Below, piece after piece: positions 24,626-32,809 of a stretch of DNA of 64,000 bases; position 1 is the stretch's first letter, and every line of letters starts with the position of its first letter. Below the pieces are notes generated by a model. That model did no database searches. It saw nothing but the letters and a program-made list of their open reading frames with translations, and had not been told where the DNA came from. Position numbers and translations under genes: made by a program. The stretch spans positions 1 to 64,000 of the forward strand of contig NZ_QEST01000141.1 in assembly GCF_003311645.1 (NCBI RefSeq), in the 5' to 3' direction. Source of the DNA: Streptomyces sp. PT12 (GTDB lineage: Bacteria; Actinomycetota; Actinomycetes; Streptomycetales; Streptomycetaceae).

Positions 24626-26026
24626 ATGGCGTGGCAACCGGGCCCCGGATCCGCGGCGCACGAGACACCGAACGCGCCGGGGGACGCGCCGGCGGATGAC
24701 GAGGGCGCGCGCGCCGGGCAGGCGGTCCTCGGCGAGCGCGAGGCCGAGGCATATCTGCGGGCCGCGTGCTTCACCGCTGGCCCGCCGGGGCGCACCGGCG
24801 TCGAGCTCGAATGGCTGGTCCGCGACCCCGCCGACCCCGGGCGGCTCCCACCGCCTGGGGTGCTCGACGCCGCACTCGCGCCCCTCGCCGAGCCCGGCGC
24901 GCTCCCCGGCGGCGGCCGCATCACGCGCGAGCCAGGCGGCCAGATCGAGCTGGCCACCAGCGCCTGCCCGACCCTCGCCGACTGCGCGAAGGCCGCCGCG
25001 GCCGATGTCGCCAGGCTCCGCGCCGCCCTCGCCGACGCGGGCCTCGCCGCCGTCGGCCTCGGCCTCGAACCCCGCCTCACCCCGCCGCGCACCCTCGACC
25101 ACCCGCGCTACCGCGCGATGGAGGGCTACTTCGACCGGTTCGGTCCCGCGGGCCGCGTCATGATGCGCGCCACCGCGTCCGTCCAGATCAGCCTGGAGGC
25201 GGGCGACGAGAGCGACGGCGTCAGCGGCTACCGCCACCGCTGGCTCCTGGCCCACCGCCTCGGCCCCGTGCTGGTCGCCGCGTTCGCCAACTCCCCGCTG
25301 TGGCGCGGCCGTCCGACCGGCTGGAAGTCGACGCGGCAGGCGCTGTGGGCCCGCATCGACCCGGGCCGCACCCGCCCGCCCGACCCGGCCGAGGCCGCAC
25401 CAGACGCCCCCGAGGCCGCCGCCGTCCCCGACACCCCCGAGGGGACCAACCCCCGTGCCGACTGGGCCCGTTACGCCCTGGACGCCCAGCTGCTGTGCGT
25501 CCGCCGCACCCCGCCCGCGCCATGGGCCGCGCCCCCGGGGCGTACGTTCCGCTCGTGGCTGCGCGGCCCGTTCGGCGAACGCCCCCCGCGCCTGGCCGAC
25601 CTCGACTACCACCTGACCACCCTCTTCCCGCCCGTACGCCCGCGCGGCTGGCTGGAGTTGAGGATGATCGACGCCCAGCAGAGCGACGACTGGAGCGTCC
25701 CCCTCGCCGTCGCCACCACCCTGCTCGACGACCCCGACGCCGCGCGCGCCGCATGGCGGGCCACCGAACCCCTCACCGGCGGACGCCCGTTGCCCCGCCC
25801 CGACCTCTGGCTGCGCGCCGCCCGCCTCGGCCCCGCCGACCCGCCGCTCGCCACCGCGGCCCACGCCTGCCTCGCCGCCGCGGAGAGCGCGCTGGCCCGC
25901 GACCCCGCCTGCGCCGAACTGCGCCGCGCCGTCGCCGACTTCACCGAGCGCTACCCGGCCCGCGGCCGGTGCCCCGCCGACGACCAGCTCGACCCGTTCG
26001 ACCAGCGCGAAGGAGTCAGGCGATGA
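24626..26026 (+). CDS. egtA: ergothioneine pathway glutamate-cysteine ligase EgtA
   Basis: A 466-residue EgtA, which makes gamma-glutamylcysteine for ergothioneine. Conserved segments are GVELEWLV near residue 52, GGRITREPGGQIELAT, ARLRAALADAGLAAVGLGLEP, HPRYRAMEGYFDRFGPAGRVMMRATASVQIS and RGWLELRMIDAQ. AGGAGG lies at 24611-24616, so the ATG at 24626 (9-nt spacing) is preferred to the GTG at 24617, which touches the ribosome site. It is first of four genes; the stop overlaps egtB as ATGA. The upstream region carries tandem repeats and a palindrome. Confidence 0.9.
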   Translation: MAWQPGPGSAAHETPNAPGDAPADDEGARAGQAVLGEREAEAYLRAACFTAGPPGRTGVELEWLVRDPADPGRLPPPGVLDAALAPLAEPGALPGGGRITREPGGQIELATSACPTLADCAKAAAADVARLRAALADAGLAAVGLGLEPRLTPPRTLDHPRYRAMEGYFDRFGPAGRVMMRATASVQISLEAGDESDGVSGYRHRWLLAHRLGPVLVAAFANSPLWRGRPTGWKSTRQALWARIDPGRTRPPDPAEAAPDAPEAAAVPDTPEGTNPRADWARYALDAQLLCVRRTPPAPWAAPPGRTFRSWLRGPFGERPPRLADLDYHLTTLFPPVRPRGWLELRMIDAQQSDDWSVPLAVATTLLDDPDAARAAWRATEPLTGGRPLPRPDLWLRAARLGPADPPLATAAHACLAAAESALARDPACAELRRAVADFTERYPARGRCPADDQLDPFDQREGVRR

Positions 26027-27342
26027 GTGAGCACACCCTCGCCCCCGAAACGACCGTCATCCCCGTCCGCGAACGGGCCCGCATCGCCCTGTCCACCGCG
26101 CGCCGCCGCACCCAGGCCCTCACCGACTGCCTGCCCGACCCCGAACTCACCGCGCAGCACTCGCCGTTGATGTCCCCCCTGGTGTGGGACATGGCGCACA
26201 TCGGCAACCAGGAGGAGCTGTGGCTCGTGCGCCGCGCCGGTGGCAGGCCCGCGCTCCGCCCCGATCTCGACCCGCTCTACGACGCGTTCAGGCACCGCCG
26301 CTCCGACCGCCCCGCGCTGCCGCTGCTGCGCCCCTCCGACGCCCGCCGCTACCTCGCGGGCGTCCGCGACCAGGCGCTCGACGTGCTCGCCTCCGCGCCC
26401 GACCCGGGCGACGGCTTCCTCTTCGGCATGATCGCCCAGCACGAGCAGCAGCACGACGAGACCATGCTGGCCACCCACCAACTGCGGCGCGGCGCCGCCG
26501 TGTTGAACGCGCCACCCCCGCCGCGCACCGCGCCCGCCACCCCCCTGCCTCGCGAAGTCCTCGTCCCAGGCGGCCCGTTCACCATGGGCGCCACCGGCGA
26601 CCCCTGGGCCCTCGACAACGAACGGCCCGCCCACACCGTCGACGTCCGCGACTTCTGGCTCGACACCGTGCCCGTGACCAACGCCGCCTACCAGGAGTTC
26701 ATCGACGACGGCGGCTACGACGACCCACGCTGGTGGCAGCCCGACGGCTGGCTGCACCGCAAGCGCGCCGACCTCGCCGCCCCCGCGTTCTGGCGCCGCG
26801 ACGGCTCGGGGTGGGTGCGTCGCCGCTTCGGCGTCACCGAGCCCGTTCCACCGGACGAACCGGTGCTGCACGTCTCGTGGTTCGAGGCCGACGCCTACGC
26901 CCGCTGGGCCGGGCGGCGGCTGCCCACCGAGGCCGAGTGGGAGAAGGCCGCCCGCCACGACCCCGCCACGGGCCGCTCGCACCGCTACCCCTGGGGCGAC
27001 GACGCGCCCGCCCCCGCGCACGCCAACCTCGGCCAGCGCCACCTCCAGCCCGCCCCCGCCGGGTCCTACCCCGCGGGCGCGGCGCCCTGCGGCGCCCGCC
27101 AACTCCTTGGCGACGTATGGGAGTGGACCGCCACCGACTTCACCGGCTACCCCGGCTTCGCCGCGCACCCCTACCGCGAGTACAGCCAGGTGTTCTTCGG
27201 CGCGCTCCACAAGGTGCTGCGCGGCGGCTCGTTCGGCACCGACCCCGTCGCGTGCCGCGCCACGTTCCGGAACTGGGACTTCCCTGTCAGGCGCCAGATC
27301 TTCGCGGGCTTCCGCACCTGCCGGGGCGCGGAGCCGGGCTGA
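26023..27342 (+). CDS. egtB: hercynine oxygenase / sulfoxide synthase EgtB
   Basis: A 439-residue non-heme iron enzyme joining gamma-glutamylcysteine to hercynine as a sulfoxide. The N-terminal DinB-like domain carries the three iron-binding histidines: His59 in DMAHIGNQEE, and His140 and His144 in QHEQQHDET. The C-terminal formylglycine-generating-enzyme-like domain is complete, with VPGGPFTMGAT, VTNAAYQEFIDDGGY, VSWFEADAYARWAGRRLPTEAEWEKAAR, GDVWEWTATDF and KVLRGGSFGT. It is coupled at both ends: ATGA with egtA and TGATG with egtC. Confidence 0.95.
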   Translation: MSEHTLAPETTVIPVRERARIALSTARRRTQALTDCLPDPELTAQHSPLMSPLVWDMAHIGNQEELWLVRRAGGRPALRPDLDPLYDAFRHRRSDRPALPLLRPSDARRYLAGVRDQALDVLASAPDPGDGFLFGMIAQHEQQHDETMLATHQLRRGAAVLNAPPPPRTAPATPLPREVLVPGGPFTMGATGDPWALDNERPAHTVDVRDFWLDTVPVTNAAYQEFIDDGGYDDPRWWQPDGWLHRKRADLAAPAFWRRDGSGWVRRRFGVTEPVPPDEPVLHVSWFEADAYARWAGRRLPTEAEWEKAARHDPATGRSHRYPWGDDAPAPAHANLGQRHLQPAPAGSYPAGAAPCGARQLLGDVWEWTATDFTGYPGFAAHPYREYSQVFFGALHKVLRGGSFGTDPVACRATFRNWDFPVRRQIFAGFRTCRGAEPG

Positions 27343-28094
27343 TGTGCCGCCACCTGGCCTACCTCGGCCCGCCCCGCCCGCTCGCCGAGCTGCTGACCGC
27401 CCCGGCGCACAGCCTCTACGAGCAGTCCTACGCGCCGGCGCACGCCCCCCAGCAGGCGGCGGCGCCCACGGTCAACGCCGACGGCTTCGGCATCGGCTGG
27501 TACCCCCCGGGCAACGGCGCGGGCCCGGTGCGTTACCGCCGCTCCGTGCCCATCTGGGCCGACGCCAACCTGCCGGGCCTCGCCGCCGTGATCCACAGCG
27601 GGGCCGTTCTCGCCGCCGTCCGCGCCGCCACCCCGGGCACCAGCCAGGACGAGGCGGCCTCCGCGCCGTTCGCGCTCGGCCGCTGGCTGTTCAGCCACAA
27701 CGGCTCGGTGCCGCGCTGGGAGTTGCTGCCCGCCGACACCGACGAGCCGCTGACGGCAGCGGAGTTGCTCGGCATGGAGGCCCGCAGCGACTCCGCCCTC
27801 CTGTGCGCGATGACCGGCCGCCGCCTCACCGCGGGCCGCCCGCTCGGCGAGGCGCTCGCCGACGTCGTCCGCCGCACCACCACCGCGCGCCCCACCGCGC
27901 GCCTCAACCTCCTGATGACCGACGGCCACGCGATCGCCGCGACCCGGCACGGCAACAGCCTCTGGTACCGCGCCGTCGCGGACGAAATCACCGTCGCCTC
28001 CGAACCCGCCCCCGACGAGTCCGGCTGGCGCGAGGTCCCCGACCACTCCCTGCTCCTTGCCACCGCCCGCACCACGGAAATCGAGCCCCTGTGA
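27342..28094 (+). CDS. egtC: gamma-glutamyl hercynylcysteine sulfoxide amidohydrolase EgtC
   Basis: A 250-residue class II glutamine-amidotransferase-fold hydrolase that removes the gamma-glutamyl group from the EgtB product. Cys2 (MCRHLAYLG) is the N-terminal nucleophile after Met removal. NADGFGIGWY, the VIHSGAV and FSHNGSVP segments and MEARSDSALLCAM follow the family order. It starts at 27342 inside the egtB stop. Large in-frame extensions upstream run through egtB and are not coding. Confidence 0.93.
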   Translation: MCRHLAYLGPPRPLAELLTAPAHSLYEQSYAPAHAPQQAAAPTVNADGFGIGWYPPGNGAGPVRYRRSVPIWADANLPGLAAVIHSGAVLAAVRAATPGTSQDEAASAPFALGRWLFSHNGSVPRWELLPADTDEPLTAAELLGMEARSDSALLCAMTGRRLTAGRPLGEALADVVRRTTTARPTARLNLLMTDGHAIAATRHGNSLWYRAVADEITVASEPAPDESGWREVPDHSLLLATARTTEIEPL

Positions 28095-28126
28095 CCGCGT
28101 GACGTTCGAGTGAAGGGATTCCCCGG

Positions 28127-29095
28127 ATGCGCATCACCCTCGACAACCGCCTGCCCGCCGACCACGCCGCCCGCGCCCTGCGCGCCGACGCCGGGACCGC
28201 GTTCACCGAACGCCCCAGGACGCTGCCGCCCAAGTGGTTCTACGACGCCCACGGCAGCGTCCTGTTCGACCGCATCACGCGGCTCCCCGAGTACTACCTG
28301 GCGCGCGCCGAGAAGCAGATCCTGCGCGCCCACGCCGCCGAGATAGCCGAGCTGACCGGCGCCCGCACCCTGGTCGAGCTGGGCTCCGGCACCTCGGAGA
28401 AGGCCCGCATCCTGCTGGACGCCCTGACCGAGGCGGGCACGCTCAAGCTGTACGCGCCGGTGGATGTGAGCGACACCGCCCTCGAGGGCGCGGCGGAGAG
28501 CCTGTGCCGTGACTACCCCGACCTGACGGTCGCCGCGACGGTCGCCGACTTCGAGACGGACCTCCCGCTGCCGGGCGCGGGGCCGCGGCTCGTGGCGTTC
28601 CTCGGCTCCACCGTCGGCAACCTCACCCCCGACCAGCGCGCCGCGTTCCTCGCGCGCCTGCGTTCCGTCCTGACCCACGAGGGCGACGCGCTGCTCCTGG
28701 GCGTCGACCTGGTGAAGGAGCCCTCGACGCTGATCCGGGCCTACGACGACGCCCAGGGCGTGACGGCGGCGTTCAACAAGAACGTCCTGCGCGTCCTCAA
28801 CCGCGAGCTGCACGCGACGTTCGACCTGGGCGCGTTCGACCACAAGGCGATCTGGAACGCCGAGGCGGAGCGCGTGGAGATGCGCCTGCGCGCCCGCGTG
28901 AGCCACTCCGTGGAGATCCGCGACCTGAACCTGCCCGCGGAGTTCGGGCGCGGCGAGGACATCCTGACGGAGATCTCGACCAAGTTCCGGCGTGAGCCGC
29001 TGACCGAGGAGCTGACCCGCGCGGGCCTGCCCCCGACCCACTGGTGGACCGACCCCCAATCCCGCTTCGCCCTCCTCCTGACCACCCGCACCTGA
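28127..29095 (+). CDS. egtD: histidine N-alpha-methyltransferase EgtD
   Basis: A 322-residue SAM-dependent enzyme that trimethylates histidine to hercynine, the entry step of ergothioneine synthesis. Its length is that of the characterised mycobacterial enzyme. Visible motifs: PPKWFYDAHGSVLFDRITRLPEYYLARAE, the SAM loop VELGSGTSEKARILLDAL, VDVSDTALEGAAESL, FLGSTVGNLTP and NRELHATFDLGAFDHKAIWN. It completes egtABCD; no egtE (the PLP lyase) follows, so the last C-S cleavage must come from another gene. Confidence 0.95.
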   Translation: MRITLDNRLPADHAARALRADAGTAFTERPRTLPPKWFYDAHGSVLFDRITRLPEYYLARAEKQILRAHAAEIAELTGARTLVELGSGTSEKARILLDALTEAGTLKLYAPVDVSDTALEGAAESLCRDYPDLTVAATVADFETDLPLPGAGPRLVAFLGSTVGNLTPDQRAAFLARLRSVLTHEGDALLLGVDLVKEPSTLIRAYDDAQGVTAAFNKNVLRVLNRELHATFDLGAFDHKAIWNAEAERVEMRLRARVSHSVEIRDLNLPAEFGRGEDILTEISTKFRREPLTEELTRAGLPPTHWWTDPQSRFALLLTTRT

Positions 29096-29123
29096 CCGAC
29101 CCCGCTACACTGGGCCGAGCCCG

Positions 29124-29196
29124 GCCTCAGTAGCTCAGGGGATAGAGCACCGCTCTCCTAAAGCGGGTGTCGCAGGTTCGAATCCTGCCTGGGGCA
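29124..29196 (+). tRNA. tRNA-Arg (anticodon CCT)
   Basis: A 73-nt cloverleaf, CCA not encoded. Acceptor GCCTCAG pairs with CTGGGGC; D arm AGCTCAGGGGATAGAGC; anticodon stem CCGCT/AGCGG with loop CTCCTAA, anticodon CCT reading AGG; T arm GCAGG-TTCGAAT-CCTGC; discriminator A. A TACACT -10-like box lies at 29106-29111. The 3' part from the anticodon loop onward is the attachment site of the following elements, and the gene stays intact after insertion. Confidence 0.96.
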
Positions 29197-29198
29197 CA
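29155..29198 (+). other. attL in the 3' half of tRNA-Arg
   Basis: A 44-bp segment from the first base of the anticodon loop to two bases past the discriminator. It recurs perfectly at 43956-43999 and with one mismatch at 40191-40234. Recombination in the anticodon loop is classical for tRNA-targeting tyrosine recombinases. Confidence 0.92.
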
Positions 29199-29203
29199 AG
29201 CGA

Positions 29204-29237
29204 AAACGCCCCGGACCGATCATGGTCCGGGGCGTTT
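29204..29237. terminator. hairpin terminator after tRNA-Arg inside the element
   Basis: A 14-bp perfect stem AAACGCCCCGGACC with a 6-nt loop, ending in TTT. It can serve the tRNA and the convergent integrase gene. Confidence 0.85.
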
Positions 29238-29273
29238 GACATCCACCTTTGACATCCACCTTTGACATCAACG
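29235..29273. repeat. three 13-bp direct repeats, candidate integrase arm sites (left)
   Basis: TTTGACATCCACC, TTTGACATCCACC and TTTGACATCAACG follow each other without a gap, just inside attL and next to int. Two related copies with the same 13-bp period lie inside the opposite end (40085-40107). Location at both ends fits arm-type sites. Confidence 0.7.
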
Positions 29274-29280
29274 GCGGCGG

Positions 29281-30432
29281 TCAGCCGCGACCGGGACGCC
29301 TCCTGAGCAGCCGGTCCATGTGGCTGATCGCCTCGCGCTGGGTGTCCTGGACGACGTGCGTGTAGACGTCCATCGTGATGCCGATCTGGCTGTGCCCGAG
29401 GATCTCCATCACGACGCGAGGAGCCACCCCGGCGGCGGTCAGGAGTGTGGCGCAGCCGTGGCGCGCGTCGTGCAGCCGGATCACGCGGAGTCCGGCGCTC
29501 GCGGCGACCCGGGTGAACGACCGGTACACGTTGCGCGGCTCGACCGGCCGCCCGGTGCGGGTGGTGAACACGTAGTCGCCGCCCACCCACTCCTTCCCCG
29601 CCTGCTTGCGGATGGCTGTCTGCCGCATGCGCTGCCAGCGCAGCGGCGCCACACACATCGCAGGGAGGGGAACGGCCCGCTGCCGCCTGCCCTTGGGGTC
29701 GTCGTCGTAGAGCCGCCCGCGCCGCCGCTGGGTCTGCTGCCGGACGTGCAGGACTCGGTTGTCCACGTCCACGTCCGACCAGCGCAGGCCGACGATCTCA
29801 CCGCGGCGCAGGCCCAAAGTGATGGCGAGCATGAACGCCGCGTAGAGCGGGTCCTTGCGCGCTGCCGCAAGGAACGTCAGCGTCTCGTCCAGCGTCCAGG
29901 GCGCCAGTTCCCGGGACTTGGGCCGCGGGGGCTCGACCAGCGATGCCACGTTCCGGCTTATCAGCTCCTCGCGGCAGGCCGCCGTGAGCGCGCTCCGCAG
30001 CACCCGGTGCGCCTCCTTGGCCGTCGCGGCGGTGGTCCGCTTCTCCAGACGGGCCAGGAAACGCCGCACGTCGGCCACGCCCAGGGACTCCAGCCGCCTG
30101 GTGCCGAGCATGGGCACCAGGTAGCGACGGATGTGCGCCTCGTACTTGTCGTACGTGCTCAGCCTCCGCCGAGGGCCGACGATGTGCTCCAGCCAGTACG
30201 GCAGCCACTCGGCGAGCTTGGCCGAGCGTGTGGGCACCGGGACGCCTTTCTCCGCCTTGGCCAGCAGCTCACGGCGTTTGGCGTCGCACTCCGCCCACGT
30301 CTTGCCGTAGGCGTACTTCCGGGCGCGGGTCCCGTCCGGCTGGGGCACGTAGACCGCTGCCTGGTAACGGCCGTCCGCGCGCTTGGTGATCGTGCCAGCG
30401 CCGTTCGGGTTCCGCTTGCGCTGCCGGGCCAT
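29281..30432 (-). CDS. int: AICE tyrosine integrase
   Basis: A 383-residue site-specific recombinase for the tRNA-Arg attachment site. The N-terminal arm-binding domain (GAGTITKRADGRYQAAVYVP) is followed by a SAM-like core-binding domain (LAEWLPYWLEHIVGPRRRLSTYDKYEAHIRRYL) and the catalytic domain with Arg209 (LGLRR), His321 and Arg324 (HDARH), His347 (LGHS) and nucleophile Tyr357 (DVYTHV). Its start overlaps the xis stop by one base (TGATG), so the two are co-translated. It reads toward the tRNA, from which it is separated by a terminator and three arm-type repeats. Confidence 0.95.
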   Translation of the reverse strand: MARQRKRNPNGAGTITKRADGRYQAAVYVPQPDGTRARKYAYGKTWAECDAKRRELLAKAEKGVPVPTRSAKLAEWLPYWLEHIVGPRRRLSTYDKYEAHIRRYLVPMLGTRRLESLGVADVRRFLARLEKRTTAATAKEAHRVLRSALTAACREELISRNVASLVEPPRPKSRELAPWTLDETLTFLAAARKDPLYAAFMLAITLGLRRGEIVGLRWSDVDVDNRVLHVRQQTQRRRGRLYDDDPKGRRQRAVPLPAMCVAPLRWQRMRQTAIRKQAGKEWVGGDYVFTTRTGRPVEPRNVYRSFTRVAASAGLRVIRLHDARHGCATLLTAAGVAPRVVMEILGHSQIGITMDVYTHVVQDTQREAISHMDRLLRRRPGRG

Positions 30433-30632
30433 CAGGCCACCTCCTCGATCTCGTTGGCGATGAAGTCGTCCAGGGCGGAAACCGGGACGCGACGGGCGCG
30501 CCCGATGGTGAGGGAGGACAGGCGGCCCGAGCGGATCAGCTCGTAGACCGCCGTACGCCCGAGCCTGAGCCGGGCCATGACCTCCGGCACGGTCAACAGG
30601 GCGGTGCCACTTGCCGATTCAGACCGCGCCAT
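30432..30632 (-). CDS. xis: excisionase-like winged-helix (MerR-type) protein
   Basis: A 66-residue DNA-binding protein. TVPEVMARLRLGRTAVYELIRSGRLSSLTIGRARRVPVSALDDFIA is the excisionase/helix-turn-helix-17 pattern. The ATG at 30632 lies inside the end of repSA, giving a 14-nt overlap, and its stop overlaps int. It should direct the integrase toward excision; position and fold are the evidence. Confidence 0.88.
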   Translation of the reverse strand: MARSESASGTALLTVPEVMARLRLGRTAVYELIRSGRLSSLTIGRARRVPVSALDDFIANEIEEVA

Positions 30633-31929
30633 GGCCGTCCCCTTCCGCGCGGACGGACGCGGCGATGAGGGCCCCGGCGGGGTCGTAGCCGCGTCCGGTA
30701 TAACGCCACTGGCCCACGGTGACCGTGGCCGTGCCGCCCGCACGGTAGGTGGCGCGGGCGGTGCGGAGGGCGGTCAGGGTGGTGGAGTAGCGGCGGGACT
30801 TGGTGGTGAAGTGGCCGCCGTATCCGAGCATGTGGGCCCAGCGGCGCAGGCCGAGCGGCTCGAACTCGGGCAGTCCGCCGAGCCACCAGCAGGCGCCCGC
30901 CATGCGGAGCACATGGCGGCGCAGCGGCAACGCGACCAGTTCCGAGGCGTGGTGGATCCGGCCGCTGACGGCGCCCGCCGCCTCAGCGCCCTTCGTGGCG
31001 TACTTGGCGATGTAGCCCGCCACGGCGGAGGGGGTCAGCCGCTCCTCCGCGCCGAACGCGGTGATGGGCCGCACGTCCACCTGTGCGCCGAAGCGGAGCA
31101 CGTGGGGGCCTACGACCTCGGCGCCGACCGCCCGGAGGCGGACGCGTTGAGCGGCCGAACGGAGCGTGTCCGCGAGCAGTTCGGTCGTTGCCCAGGTGGG
31201 TGGAGTGGTTGAGGGCCCGTCGGGTCCGTCGAGGCGGATGACGGCGTGGAAGTGGATGAGGCCGCGCCGTTGGTACTCGGCGACCTTGGCGTAGGACAGC
31301 CGGACTCGTTTGGCGAAGGCGGAGCGCGAGAGACCAACTCGCCGGGCCAGTTCGCGACGGAGTTCCAAGGTGAAGCGGTGCCATAGAGCCCCCGCGTACG
31401 CCTGCCACAGGACGGCGCCCGCGTAGTCGTAGCAGTGGGGGCACAGCGGCTCACCGAGCCGGGCATCGTTCTCGGTGTGCCGGGCGTGGCAGCCGACCGG
31501 TTCCCCGTGCGGGCAGCGGTCCTTGGCCGGGCGGGGACGGCAAGCGAGCAGCCTGCCGTTCCCTTCGCGGCGCGTGTGGACCGGGCCGAAGCCGGGGGCG
31601 GTCAGGGTGGCGAACACCCGGGGATGCCCGCCGACCTCTTCTGTCACCTCCTTGCCGCCGACCAGTCCGGCCCGGATGAGGTGGTAGGTGTCCCCTCGGT
31701 AGACGCGGGCGCAGGTGGGGCAGACCACCGCGCGCCGGTTGCCGCACGCGACCAACAGCCGTCCGTTCAGCGAGCGGAGCACCTCGCCCGTGGCCGGGTC
31801 CACGGTGGTGCCGTGGCCGGTCAGGTTGACGGGGTTGGTGCAGCCACCGAGGCGGACGATGCCGCGTCGCCAGTCCTCGAAGCCCGGTTGGGCGGCGCGT
31901 TCGAGCAGGGCTGTCAGGGAGTCGTTCAT
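30619..31929 (-). CDS. repSA: RepSA-type rolling-circle replication initiator
   Basis: A 436-residue initiator of the AICE/pSAM2 class. It carries the HUH metal motif His226-Phe-His228 (LIHFHAVIRL), a candidate nicking tyrosine in GYIAKYATKGAE (Tyr306 or Tyr310), and several CxxC pairs (CPTC, CPHC) suggesting zinc binding. It would nick the element's double-strand origin once excised. The start ATG at 31929 overlaps the upstream small gene as ATGA. The nick site itself could not be located with confidence. Confidence 0.9.
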   Translation of the reverse strand: MNDSLTALLERAAQPGFEDWRRGIVRLGGCTNPVNLTGHGTTVDPATGEVLRSLNGRLLVACGNRRAVVCPTCARVYRGDTYHLIRAGLVGGKEVTEEVGGHPRVFATLTAPGFGPVHTRREGNGRLLACRPRPAKDRCPHGEPVGCHARHTENDARLGEPLCPHCYDYAGAVLWQAYAGALWHRFTLELRRELARRVGLSRSAFAKRVRLSYAKVAEYQRRGLIHFHAVIRLDGPDGPSTTPPTWATTELLADTLRSAAQRVRLRAVGAEVVGPHVLRFGAQVDVRPITAFGAEERLTPSAVAGYIAKYATKGAEAAGAVSGRIHHASELVALPLRRHVLRMAGACWWLGGLPEFEPLGLRRWAHMLGYGGHFTTKSRRYSTTLTALRTARATYRAGGTATVTVGQWRYTGRGYDPAGALIAASVRAEGDGHGAV

Positions 31930-32171
31930 CGCGGCTCCCCGAACGCCTGCCGCAGGACCGCCGCCACGGCCGCGGGCCGGGTCTTTGCTGAGAAGCGGAA
32001 CGTCGGATCGGTCAGCCACAGGGCCGCGCCGTGCGCCGGGCACAGCCACCGTTCCGCACCGTCCGTTCCGACGAGGACGACCTGTTCGTGGCCCACGCAG
32101 GTGGGCCGTTCCTCCTCGCGTATCTCGCACAGGGGCGAGTGCGGCTTGCGCGAGCGCTTCGCGCTGGACAC
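31926..32171 (-). CDS. small cysteine-containing element protein
   Basis: An 81-residue protein from a GTG at 32171, with GAAAGGAG shortly upstream. PTCVGHE and WLCPAHG give a C-H/C-H set that could bind zinc. An alternative ATG at 32279 overlaps the preceding gene as ATGA and would add 36 polar residues; the strong ribosome site favours the GTG. The stop overlaps the repSA start. No recognised family. It is likely a co-expressed accessory of replication because of the tight coupling. Confidence 0.6.
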   Translation of the reverse strand: MSSAKRSRKPHSPLCEIREEERPTCVGHEQVVLVGTDGAERWLCPAHGAALWLTDPTFRFSAKTRPAAVAAVLRQAFGEPR

Positions 32172-32275
32172 AGTGGGGGTGCTCCTTTCTCTCCTGATAC
32201 GGGGGTTGGAGTGGGCACCTGACCGGGTCGGGTTTGGCGACTTCGCGCCCGGTCGGGAGCCCGTTTCCGTGCGGA

Positions 32276-32569
32276 TCATGTCGGCCGCCTCTCGGGCGGC
32301 GGGGCGATGACGTGGTAGGCCACCGGGCCGAAGTCTCGATGCGCGGCGTAGTGGCCCCCGCCGAAGTACTCGACGGGGACGCCCAGGGGCGCGGCGACGG
32401 CCTCGGCGGCCGATCGGCGCACGTCGGCGTCGTCGGCCCGGACGATGACGCTCACGCTCGGGTACGGCGGGACCAGGACGTCGGGATGGTCGGCCAGGAA
32501 GTCGGCCAACTCGCGGAGCCCCGCGACGATCGCGGCCCGGTCGCCGGTGCGAATCTGGTATGCGGGCAT
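32276..32569 (-). CDS. hypothetical element protein
   Basis: A 97-residue protein, not recognised. The sequence alternates helices and strands (GLRELADFLADHPDVLVPPYPSVSVIVRADDADVRRSAAEAVAAPLGVPVEYFGGGHYAAHRDFGPVAYHVIA), giving a compact alpha/beta domain with a His/Phe-rich end. The ATG at 32569 has AAAGGAG 9 nt upstream. It is read with the repSA-int group. Similar-sized genes precede repSA in other AICEs. Confidence 0.6.
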   Translation of the reverse strand: MPAYQIRTGDRAAIVAGLRELADFLADHPDVLVPPYPSVSVIVRADDADVRRSAAEAVAAPLGVPVEYFGGGHYAAHRDFGPVAYHVIAPPPERRPT

Positions 32570-32601
32570 GGGTAACTTCTCCTTTCTGTCGTTGAGTTGG
32601 G

Positions 32602-32796
32602 TCAGAGCTGGATCTGTGCCAGGAGCGCGCTGATCTCGTTGAGCACCGCCTGAATGAGCGGGGCGGCAGCCGTCTGGCCGAGCAGGAAGCCGAACGTCGT
32701 GCAGAGCACGGCCTCAAGCGACCTCAGGTAGCGGATGCGGACGAGGAACCAGATCAGCAGGCCGAGCAGCAGCACAGCGGAGACGGACAGCAGCAT
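32602..32796 (-). CDS. small two-helix membrane protein
   Basis: A 64-residue protein with one strong membrane helix (LLSVSAVLLLGLLIWFLV) and a second weaker hydrophobic helix (LCTTFGFLLGQTAAAPLIQAVL). The start is well defined by AAAGGAGGTG 4 nt upstream. Placed directly after the TraB-type gene, it resembles the small Spd membrane proteins that help plasmid spread in mycelium; that role is inferred from position only. Confidence 0.65.
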   Translation of the reverse strand: MLLSVSAVLLLGLLIWFLVRIRYLRSLEAVLCTTFGFLLGQTAAAPLIQAVLNEISALLAQIQL

Positions 32797-32809
32797 CGGA
32801 CACCTCCTT

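Noticed and set aside
21442-25092. 1216-codon minus-strand frame opposite the SEDS and M20 genes
   Set aside because: Antisense shadow with Arg/Gly-rich low-complexity translation.
29135-29656. Minus-strand open frame crossing the tRNA-Arg 3' end, with QAGFEPATPAL-like sequence
   Set aside because: This peptide is a well-known mistranslation of tRNA antisense DNA; it overlaps int and the tRNA.
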